NCBI GenBank assembly: GCA_049521915.1
Contig: JBEKOI010000087.1
Location: 1 to 13,861 of the forward strand
Origin: Bog-756 sp049521915
GTDB taxonomy: Bacteria > Actinomycetota > Acidimicrobiia > Acidimicrobiales > RAAP-2
Direction of reading: 5' to 3'
DNA length: 13,861 nt
Within the stretch, counting starts at the first letter, position 1; each line of letters begins with the position of its first letter. Below, piece by piece: positions 1 to 6,761 of the stretch. The notes beneath the pieces are model-generated. The model saw only the letters and a program-made list of their open reading frames with translations, was not told the origin of the DNA and did no database searches. A program made the translations under genes and the position numbers.

Positions 1-1611
1 CGAGGACAATCCCCAGTCCCTCACCATCTTGATGGCCAAGTCGGTGGCCCCTGACAGGTCGTTGGCCGCCCCGGTCGAGGCCTCTCCGATGACCAGGTTC
101 TCCGAGGCGCGCCCACCCAGGCGGATGGCCAGTGAATCGAGCAGGTAACTCTCGGCGTACAGGTGGCGCTCGTCGACCGGCAGCTGCTCGGTGACGCCCA
201 AGGCACGGCCCGAAGGCAGGATGGTGATCTTGGCCACCGGGTCGGCGTGGGCGGAGAGGAAGGCGACCAAGGCATGTCCGGCCTCGTGGACGGCGACGGA
301 GTGCTTCTCCTCGGGGAGGAGGGCGTTTGACACGTCCCGGCGTCCGAGGAGGACCCGATCTCTGGCTTCGTCGATGTCCTTGGCGAAGATGACGTCCCTG
401 TTGTCGCGAACGGCCACGATGGCCGCCTCGTTCAACAGGTTGGCCAGGTCCGCACCGGAGAAGCCGGGTGTGGCCCGGGCCACGGCGTCGAAGTCGACAT
501 CGGGAGCCAGGTGCTTGCCCGCCACGTGCACGGCCAGAATGGCCGACCGCTCGGCCTGGTTGGGCAGTGGGATCTCCACCTCCCGGTCGAACCGGCCGGG
601 TCGGAGGAGGGCCGGGTCGAGCACCTCCGGACGGTTGGTGGCCGCCATGACCACCACCCCGGTGCTGGGGTCGAAGCCGTCCATCTCGGCCAGAAGCTGA
701 TTGAGGGTCTGCTCCCGCTCGTCGTTGGAGCCGAACGAACCCCCACGGCGCTGGCCGATGGCGTCGATCTCGTCGATGAAGATGATGGAGGGGGACCGTT
801 TGCGGGCATCGGCGAAGAGGTCCCGCACCCGAGAGGCGCCCACTCCGACGAACAGCTCGACGAAGCTCGAGCCGGTGAGGGCGAGGAATGGAACCTCTGC
901 CTCGCCGGCCACCGCCCGGGCCATCAGGGTCTTGCCCGTTCCCGGCGGTCCGACCATCAGCACTCCCCGAGGGCCGGTTGCCCCGGCCTGGGCGTAGCGC
1001 TCGGGATGGCGCAAGAAGTCGACCACCTCGGTCACCTCCTGCTTCGCCCCCTCGTACCCGGCGACGTCGGCCAGCCGGGTGGTCGGCCTGTCCTCGTCGT
1101 ACACCTTGGCCTTCGACCCGCCGATACCTTTGATCCCGGCCAGCTGTTTGGAGCTCCTCCGCCCTATCCAAATGAAGACGGCGATGAACAAGAGGATGGG
1201 AAGGAGCGACAACAGGTCATCCAGGAGGGCCGACCCCTGCCCCACGCCGGTGACATCGACATCATGGGCCTTCAGCGTCGGCGCCAGCTGGGTGTCGGTG
1301 ATGGCCGTCGGGATCTGAGAGGTGTAGTTGTCGCCTTTCTTGAGTGTCCCCGTAATGGCACCGCTCGGGTTGACTGAAGCTGTCCGCACGCCCCCTGAAG
1401 CGACCTCGGACAGAAACTTGGAATAGCTGTAGCTCTGCGTCGGCGTGCCCGTCATATGGGGGATGGAGAGCAGGATCAGCGTGATGAGGACGCCCAGCGG
1501 CAGGAGCCACCTCCGCCACCGGGGCGGGGGAGGTGGAGCTGGTGCCGGAGGTCGATCGCTGGGTCCGCCCGGCCTTGCCGATGTCGTGAGATGACGTGTC
1601 CTGACACTCAT
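1..1611 (-). CDS. ftsH: ATP-dependent zinc metalloprotease FtsH (3' end outside window)
   Basis: Membrane-anchored AAA+ protease that unfolds and degrades membrane and regulatory proteins. The first 537 codons are visible; the end lies beyond base 1. Seen in order: a Pro-rich cytosolic N-terminus (residues 21-30), TM1 (about 35-51), an extracytoplasmic segment, TM2 (about 130-149), Walker A GPPGTGKT (221-228), pore loop FVELFVGVGA, Walker B IIFIDEID, the second region of homology ending LLRPGRFDR, zinc motif HEAGH (442-446), and the likely third metal ligand Asp518 in GAANDL. All key residues are intact. The start chosen is ATG at 1611, because the protein then begins shortly before the Pro-rich segment. 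An in-frame ATG at 1704 with a better GGAGG five bases upstream would add 31 residues, and an in-frame TAA lies just before it. The long Pro-rich head suggests an accessory FtsH paralogue, which is inference. Identity is very secure; the start is uncertain. Confidence 0.96.
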   Translation of the reverse strand, partial: MSVRTRHLTTSARPGGPSDRPPAPAPPPPPRWRRWLLPLGVLITLILLSIPHMTGTPTQSYSYSKFLSEVASGGVRTASVNPSGAITGTLKKGDNYTSQIPTAITDTQLAPTLKAHDVDVTGVGQGSALLDDLLSLLPILLFIAVFIWIGRRSSKQLAGIKGIGGSKAKVYDEDRPTTRLADVAGYEGAKQEVTEVVDFLRHPERYAQAGATGPRGVLMVGPPGTGKTLMARAVAGEAEVPFLALTGSSFVELFVGVGASRVRDLFADARKRSPSIIFIDEIDAIGQRRGGSFGSNDEREQTLNQLLAEMDGFDPSTGVVVMAATNRPEVLDPALLRPGRFDREVEIPLPNQAERSAILAVHVAGKHLAPDVDFDAVARATPGFSGADLANLLNEAAIVAVRDNRDVIFAKDIDEARDRVLLGRRDVSNALLPEEKHSVAVHEAGHALVAFLSAHADPVAKITILPSGRALGVTEQLPVDERHLYAESYLLDSLAIRLGGRASENLVIGEASTGAANDLSGATDLAIKMVRDWGLSS

Positions 1612-1629
1612 GGTGAGACCTCTCTCACC
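1612..1629 (-). promoter_or_regulatory. Hairpin abutting the ftsH start codon, with GAGG in the loop
   Basis: On the minus strand the bases just before ATG 1611 read GGTGAGA-GAGG-TCTCACC. This is a perfect 7-bp stem with a 4-base loop made of the Shine-Dalgarno-like GAGG. The structure would hold the ribosome binding site in a loop and block the start when folded. A role in translational control of ftsH is inference. If the true start is ATG 1704, the hairpin lies inside the coding region instead. Confidence 0.45.
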
Positions 1630-1790
1630 GGCGACTCCCCGCCCTGCGCCGCCATCGATGCACTTCGAAACGTGGGCCCTCGTCACCACCGTGAAATTCC
1701 TCATTCGTGCCTCCGGTTACGACTGGGCATCAAAACCCGATCTCGCTCTCTCACTGCTCGATCAGGAGCACTCCTCCCGATGACGGCCGA

Positions 1791-2249
1791 TCAGTGAGCA
1801 CACACCCCTGACGGCCGTGCCGCGTGGGCGCCATCCAGAAACCAGGTGCGCTTCCTTCTGGAACGATCACACCAATTGCCATATTCGATTCTCACCACAT
1901 GGTCGAGGTGTTGCACGAGCCGGATGGCAATGCTCCGCGGGTCGTCCAGAACGTGGGCCGCATGTCCGGCTCTGTCGGGCGCGCCGGAGAGTCGTTCCAG
2001 CGCCAGCGAGAACAATGAGCTTTCGTAAAGCTCCTCACTCACGGTCAACGCAAAGCCATCCCACGAGGCAAAAACCAGAAGCCCCATCAGTACCCCGACA
2101 ATCTCAAAACTGACCAATCCACCGGCTTTCGTCGCCAACGCCAGACGCACCTCACGGGTGTGACCGGCCTGTTCGTTCGCGTCGCCGCCCGCACGCTGGC
2201 GCTCCTGGCCGACGATCATCCTGAGGAGCTCGAGCCGCGCCTCGTTCAT
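1791..2249 (-). CDS. Hypothetical single-pass membrane protein
   Basis: A 152-residue protein that I do not recognise. It has a charged N-terminal helix (residues 1-40, rich in Glu, Arg and Gln), one hydrophobic segment at about 44-63 that could span the membrane, and a C-terminal region with mixed helices. The last roughly 25 residues are Arg-rich and of lower quality. The start ATG at 2249 is chosen because GGTGGAGGG lies upstream and an acidic/basic helix follows directly; an upstream start at 2327 would add 26 residues. It is transcribed towards ftsH, with about 180 bases between its stop and the ftsH start, so co-transcription is possible. It has no signal peptide motif and no enzyme motif. 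It could still be a non-coding open frame, but the membrane segment and the ribosome site favour a gene. Confidence 0.5.
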   Translation of the reverse strand: MNEARLELLRMIVGQERQRAGGDANEQAGHTREVRLALATKAGGLVSFEIVGVLMGLLVFASWDGFALTVSEELYESSLFSLALERLSGAPDRAGHAAHVLDDPRSIAIRLVQHLDHVVRIEYGNWCDRSRRKRTWFLDGAHAARPSGVCAH

Positions 2250-2508
2250 CGCCGCCCACCCTCCACCCGATTGGAGTGCACGAGTCGCAAACCCAACATG
2301 ATCACTTGAACTCTTCTCTCGTCTCATTGATGATGCTCTTCCCTGTTCCGCCCACCGGCCACGACCAACAGAGCGGTGGCAGCACTGGCTGCCTGTTCTC
2401 TCGTCTCCCGGGCAGCTCGGACCGGCAGCCTCACCGCCCCGTCAGCCAACCATGGCGCCTCCAGATGCCCGTCGCGCCCGTGGATGACCCTGGTCGGGAG
2501 GAGCCGAT
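2250..2508. other. Divergent intergenic spacer
   Basis: About 260 bases separate the minus-strand membrane-protein start from the plus-strand universal stress protein. The open frames here (for example 2276-2686 and 2376-2837 on plus) have no recognisable protein content. They also run into the stress-protein gene in the wrong frame, so I treat the stretch as non-coding. It holds one plausible plus-strand promoter at 2306-2334. Confidence 0.5.
2306..2334 (+). promoter_or_regulatory. Possible sigma70-type promoter for the stress-gene region
   Basis: TTGAAC (2306-2311) is followed by a 17-base spacer and GATGAT (2329-2334). Each hexamer matches four of six consensus positions. It points towards the universal stress protein gene about 175 bases downstream. 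The match is modest, and in high-GC DNA this remains a guess. Confidence 0.25.
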
Positions 2509-3424
2509 CTGCTTCTTGGCCGAGATACGGGTCCGGTCCTTGTTGCCGTCGGCGGCCAGAACGAGGGCTGGGATGCTCTGGAGTGGGCCGCCGCCGAGGC
2601 GGCTGCCCGGCAGGTGGCGCTCCGAATCGTGCATGCGATCAGATGGCCGGATCCGCCACTGGGCCTGCCCGGGGGTCTGTGCATGAACCGGTGGGATCCC
2701 AAGGTCGAAAGCGCGGGGGCGTGCGTTCTCGAGGAAGCGGCCGACCTTGCCCGCAGCGTCGCTCCCACTGTGCCGATCACGACTCATCTGCAGTTGGGAG
2801 ATATCGCCCAGGTGGTGCTGCGGGAGGGACGACATGATGCGCTCATCGTCCTGGGACGCCGAGCCGGTCGCCACCGGCGGGGCGTGGCCATGTCGGTGAG
2901 CAGCCAGGTGGCCTGTCGCTCGAGCTGCCCGGTCCGCGTGGTCGACCTTCTGGACGAGGTCCCACCTGGTCCTTCGCTGGGAAGGGTGGTGGTCAGCACC
3001 GATGGTACCCAAGACCCGACAGCCGCCCTCGGGTTCGCCTTCCGCGCCGCCCGACATCGGGATGTCGGTATAACGGCGATACTGGCGTGGAGCAGACGGA
3101 GCTCGGCTCACTGCGACGTTCGGGTCGCCGAGGCCTTGCGGGTGTGTCGCGAAGCCTTTCCCGACGTGGAGGTGCGGGAGCGAGTGGTTGCGCCGGCCGG
3201 CTGGGTCGGCCCTGGTGAGGGAATCAGCTGGGGCCGCACTGGTCGTACTCGGTTCGCGGACCCATGGCCGGCTGCGCCGGGGGCTCTTCGAGTCTGTGGA
3301 ATCCGTCTTGGGCTCCGTCCGCAGTCCGGTTGCAGTTGGCAGGAATGCCTCTTGTTATCGGCTCGAGAATGCCAGGGGTTCAACCAGGGACTCCCACTGG
3401 CTCAATCGGATGCCCAACGGGTAA
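2509..3424 (+). pseudogene. Two-domain universal stress protein, frame-disrupted
   Basis: Tandem UspA-type nucleotide-binding domains, usually cytosolic stress-survival proteins. Domain 1 starts at GPVLVAVGG (base 2530) and ends SSCPVRVV; domain 2 begins GRVVVSTDGTQD (about 2980). Near base 3188 the homologous reading moves from frame 1 to frame 2, as if one base were inserted. Frame 2 then continues ALVRESAGAALVVLGSRTHGRL through SPVAVGR to TAA 3424, the normal end of a UspA domain. Without the shift, frame 1 runs to 3471 with unrelated sequence. No ATG, GTG or TTG precedes domain 1 in frame 1 after the TGA at 2485. The only start-like codon is CTG 2509, behind GGGAGGAG; an ATG at 2484 in frame 3 would need a second shift. 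Domain 1 has Gly where the ATP-binding Asp normally sits, and both domains lack the last Gly of the G-2x-G-9x-G motif. Either a decaying gene or a sequencing error fits. Confidence 0.7.
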
Positions 3425-3528
3425 GAATGACGTGCGTGAAGAAGAAGGAGGGAAGGGGAAAGCTGCTCTGACCAGGAGTGAGGAGCTGGCTTCCCGGACC
3501 GTAGAGGCAGAGGCCGCTCGGGTGGAGC

Positions 3529-3544
3529 AGCCGGAATCCCGGCT
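3529..3544 (+). other. Short inverted repeat before the reductase gene
   Basis: AGCCGG-AATC-CCGGCT forms a perfect 6-bp stem with a 4-base loop. It lies about 105 bases after the stress-protein stop and 65 before the reductase start. No T-run follows, so it is not a classical intrinsic terminator. It could be a weak terminator or mRNA structure. Confidence 0.3.
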
Positions 3545-3609
3545 CAGCCGCCGAAAGGGTGGAGTCCCGGATTGTGGCCCAAGGAAAAACCGACCCGTGG
3601 AGGTCCTCG

Positions 3610-5028
3610 ATGAGCAGCAGGGATGGAAGTAGCGACTACGACGTCATCGTCTTCGGCGGAGGTGCGCCCGGCGAGCATTGCGCCGGTGCTCTGGCCGAAG
3701 GGGGGCTGCGGGTGGCGGTCGTCGAGCGGGACCTGGTGGGAGGTGAATGCTCGTATTGGGCGTGCATCCCATCCAAGGCGCTGCTCCGTCCCGGAGAGGC
3801 GGTGCATGGTGCGCTCGAAGCTGCCGCCACCGCGCAGGTGGACGTGAAGGCCGCACTGGCCTGGCGAGATTTCATGGTCTCCGACTATTCAGACACTGGG
3901 CAGGCGAAGTGGCTGGCAGAGAGGGGAATCGAGCTGCTGCGCGGGAGCGGCCGGCTTGCCGGCCCCGGTGTGGTGGAGGTCGATGGCAAGCGGTACACCG
4001 CAGAGCATGTGGTGGTGGCGACCGGTTCTGACCCGGTGGTGCCGCCCATCCCCGGTCTTGGTGAACTGGATGGAGTGTGGGGGACGCACGAGGCGACCGG
4101 CATGAAGGCCATCCCGAGCCGTCTGCTCGTCTTGGGAGGAGGTCCGGCCGGCGTCGAGTTGGCCCAGGTTGTCCGCCGCCTCGGCGGCGAGGTGGCACTC
4201 ATCGAGGGAGCCGACCATTTGCTCGCCCGTGAAGCTGCGCCACTCGGCGAAGCGCTTGCCGAGAGTCTTCGCCGTGATGGGATCGAGATCGTGCTCGGTG
4301 AGAGCGTCAAGGCTGCGCGACGGGAAGGTGATGATTACGTCCTGGAGTTCGGCCAGCATGGCCAGCTCCGAGGGGATCGTCTGCTGGTGGCCACCGGCCG
4401 GCGTCCGCGGGTGGATGGCATAGGACTGGACACCGTGGGAATTGAGGCTGACAAGCATGGAATCGCCGTGGACCCGTACCTGCGGGCCGGCGAACGGCTC
4501 TGGGCCATAGGCGACGTCAACGGAGTGTGGCCTCTGACCCATGTGGGCGAATACGAGGGTGAGGTCGTCGCCGCCAATATTCTCGGAGCGTCGCGGCCGG
4601 CCCATTACGAGGCGGTACCCCGCGTCGTCTACACGGACCCTCAGGCCGCGGCGGTCGGAGCTGTCGAGGCCCTGTTCAGTGGAACAGCACCGTTGTCGGA
4701 GGTCTCCAAAATGGCCACCTATACCCATGATTACGCCGAGTCCAAAGGGTTCTTGACGCTGCTCAGCGACGGCGAGCGGCTCACTGGCGCGTATGGTATC
4801 GGCCCCGAGGCAGGGGAGTGGTTGCAGCAGGCGACGTTGGCCATACGTGCCCGGGTGCCGCTCGATGTGTTGCGCGATACCATTCAGCCCTTTCCCAGCT
4901 TTTCGGAGATCTATGGCGTGGCCCTCAAGGCGCTGGGCGCCGAAATCGAACGTGCGGGCACGAACGTCGGGCCAGCGGGCGGACAAGCGGCACCTGGTGT
5001 GCCGACGCCTTCATCTGTCCCCTCGTAG
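3610..5028 (+). CDS. FAD/NAD(P)-dependent pyridine nucleotide-disulfide oxidoreductase
   Basis: A 472-residue flavoprotein of the class I disulfide reductase superfamily (lipoamide dehydrogenase, mercuric reductase and relatives), expected in the cytosol. Seen: FAD-binding GGGAPG (16-21), the redox-active pair Cys47 and Cys52 in GGECSYWACIPSK, an NAD(P)-binding GGGPAG (176-181) with a downstream Glu that suggests NAD(H), the second FAD motif AIGD (Asp302), and a dimerisation domain ending FPSFSE (428-433). The usual C-terminal HPTxxE base motif is changed: Phe428 stands where the catalytic His belongs, and Glu433 is kept. So it is probably not a true lipoamide dehydrogenase, and the substrate is unknown. 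The ATG at 3610 has GGAGGT five bases upstream; a start at 3559 lacks this and would add unmatched residues. The next gene begins 6 bases after its stop, so the two are almost surely co-transcribed. Confidence 0.92.
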   Translation: MSSRDGSSDYDVIVFGGGAPGEHCAGALAEGGLRVAVVERDLVGGECSYWACIPSKALLRPGEAVHGALEAAATAQVDVKAALAWRDFMVSDYSDTGQAKWLAERGIELLRGSGRLAGPGVVEVDGKRYTAEHVVVATGSDPVVPPIPGLGELDGVWGTHEATGMKAIPSRLLVLGGGPAGVELAQVVRRLGGEVALIEGADHLLAREAAPLGEALAESLRRDGIEIVLGESVKAARREGDDYVLEFGQHGQLRGDRLLVATGRRPRVDGIGLDTVGIEADKHGIAVDPYLRAGERLWAIGDVNGVWPLTHVGEYEGEVVAANILGASRPAHYEAVPRVVYTDPQAAAVGAVEALFSGTAPLSEVSKMATYTHDYAESKGFLTLLSDGERLTGAYGIGPEAGEWLQQATLAIRARVPLDVLRDTIQPFPSFSEIYGVALKALGAEIERAGTNVGPAGGQAAPGVPTPSSVPS

Positions 5029-5034
5029 GTTGAC

Positions 5035-5367
5035 ATGGAGTACCTGGTGACGATGACCACTCACGTTCCGGGCGGGACCTCAGAGCAAGAGGTCGAAGAA
5101 GTGCGGTCCCGAGAAGCGGAACGATCGTCCCAGCTTTCTGCGGAGGGGCATCTGCTCCGTCTGTGGCGCCCACCGTCACAAGCTGGTCAACGGCGCACAC
5201 TTGGCCTCTTTTCCGCTGATGACCCGGAACAACTCGAAGGGGTCCTCGCCTCCATGCCGCTGCGCGTGTGGCGAACAGACGAGGTCATGGAACTGTGGCC
5301 GCATCCAAATGACCCGGGACTGGCTCGGAGCAAGGCACCGTGTCAGGGGACCGGGTCTTCCACCTGA
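5035..5367 (+). CDS. Muconolactone isomerase-like protein
   Basis: A 110-residue small protein resembling the muconolactone delta-isomerase (CatC) family, ferredoxin-like fold enzymes that form decamers in the beta-ketoadipate pathway. Matching landmarks are the start MEYLVTM (1-7), a helix with paired Glu (20-30), LRLWR (41-45), LGLFSADD (57-63), MPLRVW (74-79) and WPHPNDP (88-94), in the same order and spacing as CatC. About 16 extra residues follow the core. No catA or catB gene lies nearby, so the canonical aromatic-degradation role is doubtful, and the family also contains many uncharacterised stand-alone members. The ATG lies 6 bases after the reductase stop, with only a weak ribosome site, which suggests translational coupling. 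Family assignment is fairly sure; activity is unknown. Confidence 0.82.
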   Translation: MEYLVTMTTHVPGGTSEQEVEEVRSREAERSSQLSAEGHLLRLWRPPSQAGQRRTLGLFSADDPEQLEGVLASMPLRVWRTDEVMELWPHPNDPGLARSKAPCQGTGSST

Positions 5368-5414
5368 CGTAAATTGGCCCTGGATCGTCGCTGACACATC
5401 TTCGGAGGAGCTCG

Positions 5415-6128
5415 ATGAGCGGGAATGAGATGAAGGTCGCGATCATCACCGGAGGGAGCAAAGGGATCGGCGCCTGCCTCGTGTCGGCGTATCGCGGCCG
5501 GGGCTGGGGAGTCGTCGCCAGCGCGCGCACCATCAAGCCCTCCGAGGACGCGAATATCGTCACCGTCGAGGGCGATGTGGCTGACCCAGCAGCCGATGAC
5601 CGGATCGTCAGCGTGGCCCTCGAACACTTCGGACGGATCGACACGCTCATCAACAACGCAGGCATCTTCATCAGTAAGCCGTTCACCGAGTACACCGATG
5701 AGGACTATTCGTCCATCGTCAGCGTGAATGTCACGGGATTCTTCAGGATCACCCAGCGGGTGGTGGCCGAGATGCTGAAGGGTTCCGGCGGTCACATCGT
5801 CAACATCACGACCACTCTCGCCGACTACGCAGATGCCGACGTTCCATCCGTGTTGGTCTCGCTCACCAAGGGAGGCCTGGCTTCGGCGACGAAGTCGCTG
5901 GCGATCGAGTATGCGACTCGTGGAATCAGGGTCAACGCGGTTTCGCCCGGTGTCATTCAAACGTCGATGAATGCAGCAGATTCCTACGATGCGGATGCGG
6001 CACTCGAGCCCCTCGGGCGTGTGGGGCAGATCAGCGACATCGTCGACGGGATTCTCTTCCTGGAGTCCTCCCCCTTCATCACCGGCGAAATTCTCCACAT
6101 CGACGGCGGCCAGATCGCCGGTCATTGA
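5415..6128 (+). CDS. SDR family oxidoreductase with altered active site
   Basis: A 237-residue classical-length short-chain dehydrogenase/reductase with a cytosolic Rossmann fold. Seen: cofactor motif TGGSKGIG (12-19), NNAG (80-83), active-site Asn105 in VNVTGFF, Lys152 in LTKGGL, the substrate-loop NAVSPGVIQT and the C-terminal GEILHIDGGQ. The YxxxK tyrosine is replaced: four residues before Lys152 stands Val148. The preceding strand reads NITTTL, so Thr may stand in for the usual Ser, and Tyr138 is the nearest tyrosine. From memory, a subfamily of SDRs shares this PSVLxSLTKGG pattern, so the change is probably ancestral and not damage. The reaction cannot be assumed to be ordinary ketone reduction. 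The ATG at 5415 has GGAGGAG four bases upstream. It lies 47 bases after the MIase-like gene and probably shares its transcript. Confidence 0.93.
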   Translation: MSGNEMKVAIITGGSKGIGACLVSAYRGRGWGVVASARTIKPSEDANIVTVEGDVADPAADDRIVSVALEHFGRIDTLINNAGIFISKPFTEYTDEDYSSIVSVNVTGFFRITQRVVAEMLKGSGGHIVNITTTLADYADADVPSVLVSLTKGGLASATKSLAIEYATRGIRVNAVSPGVIQTSMNAADSYDADAALEPLGRVGQISDIVDGILFLESSPFITGEILHIDGGQIAGH

Positions 6129-6156
6129 TCGGATGATCCGGCCTGGAGATGCGCCT

Positions 6157-6173
6157 ACCGCCGATCGGGCGGT
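6157..6173 (+). terminator. Hairpin after the SDR gene (weak terminator candidate)
   Basis: ACCGCC-GATCG-GGCGGT is a perfect 6-bp GC-rich stem with a 5-base loop, 29 bases after the SDR stop and before the next gene cluster. No T-run follows, so Rho-independent termination is uncertain. It may stabilise the 3' end of the reductase-MIase-SDR transcript. Confidence 0.35.
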
Positions 6174-6277
6174 GACCAGGGTCTACCACGGGTGCGACGG
6201 GACGCTCCGGGGGCCAGGATGAGGCCCAGGGTACAGACGTGGACAAAGAGTGATGAGCAGGATGGAATGAGGTAGTC

Positions 6278-6505
6278 GTGGTCGGAAGGGAGATGAACGA
6301 GCTGGCGCGGAGGGTGATGCCCGAGTTGAGAAGCATTGCCGCCCTCGTCGAAAGCGTCGGCGGAGCGTCGGTTCAATCGATGGAGCTTTTGGAGGTGGGT
6401 CGTGCCATCCAGACCGCATTGGTGGTCTTGAGCGATTGGGGAGCGGTCGAAATGGCAGGTTTCGAATGGTGTTCGTCAACCGGGAAGGATGGCGTGGCCG
6501 GGTAG
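6278..6505 (+). CDS. Small hypothetical protein
   Basis: A 75-residue protein that I do not recognise. It is largely helical in appearance: residues 5-60 alternate Leu/Val/Ala with charged residues (for example VMPELRSIAALVESVGG and ELLEVGRAIQTALVVLSDWG). There is no signal peptide, metal motif or transmembrane segment. The GTG start is chosen because GAGG lies five bases upstream. The start context GAGGTAGTC-GTGGTCGG is nearly identical to that of the next small gene at 6591. An alternative ATG at 6293 has GGAAGGGAG directly in front, which is rather close. It may be the first gene of a small cluster leading to the PRC-barrel protein. Confidence 0.5.
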   Translation: MVGREMNELARRVMPELRSIAALVESVGGASVQSMELLEVGRAIQTALVVLSDWGAVEMAGFEWCSSTGKDGVAG

Positions 6506-6590
6506 TGAGACGAGGGATTTGGAATCGAGGGTGAAGGGCTTCGGGATCTGCTGTGAGAGTGTTCACGTGTCGAAGAGGAAAGAGGTAGTC

Positions 6591-6761
6591 ATGGTCGGTT
6601 CATCGGTAGGGAGGGTCAAGAGCGGCCGGTTGGCTGTCCTGTTCGACGATCCCCCGTTGGCGGCGTGGGCGGTGAGGACCGCTTCGAGCTGTGGGACGTC
6701 TCCGCTCTCTGCTCTCGAGATGTTGGCTGAGGCTTTGGCCAGAGAGGGTGTACCACGATGA
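6591..6761 (+). CDS. Small hypothetical protein coupled to the PRC-barrel gene
   Basis: A 56-residue protein that I do not recognise. A short basic head (residues 1-13) is followed by a hydrophobic LAVLF strand and an Ala/Leu-rich C-terminal helix (SALEMLAEALAREGV). Evidence for reality: ATG with GAGG five bases upstream, and a stop codon that overlaps the start of the PRC-barrel gene as ATGA, a classic translational-coupling arrangement. A longer frame from 6489 exists, but its extra 34 residues lack a ribosome site. Function unknown; a partner of the PRC protein is only a guess. Confidence 0.5.
   Translation: MVGSSVGRVKSGRLAVLFDDPPLAAWAVRTASSCGTSPLSALEMLAEALAREGVPR

Noticed and set aside
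511..1377. 288-codon plus-strand open frame
   Set aside because: It is antisense to ftsH, whose AAA and zinc motifs are intact across the same bases.
1759..1770. AGGAGCACTCCT palindrome after the minus-strand membrane-protein gene
   Set aside because: The stem has only five pairs with a two-base loop, too tight for a hairpin, and no T-run follows.
2431..3111. 226-codon open frame on the minus strand opposite the stress-protein gene
   Set aside because: It mirrors the universal stress protein frame, has no recognisable motif and is Arg/His-rich in the manner of antisense shadows in high-GC DNA.
3889..4986. 365-codon open frame on the minus strand
   Set aside because: It lies entirely opposite the reductase gene, whose motifs are clear. 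No ribosome site or protein motif supports it.
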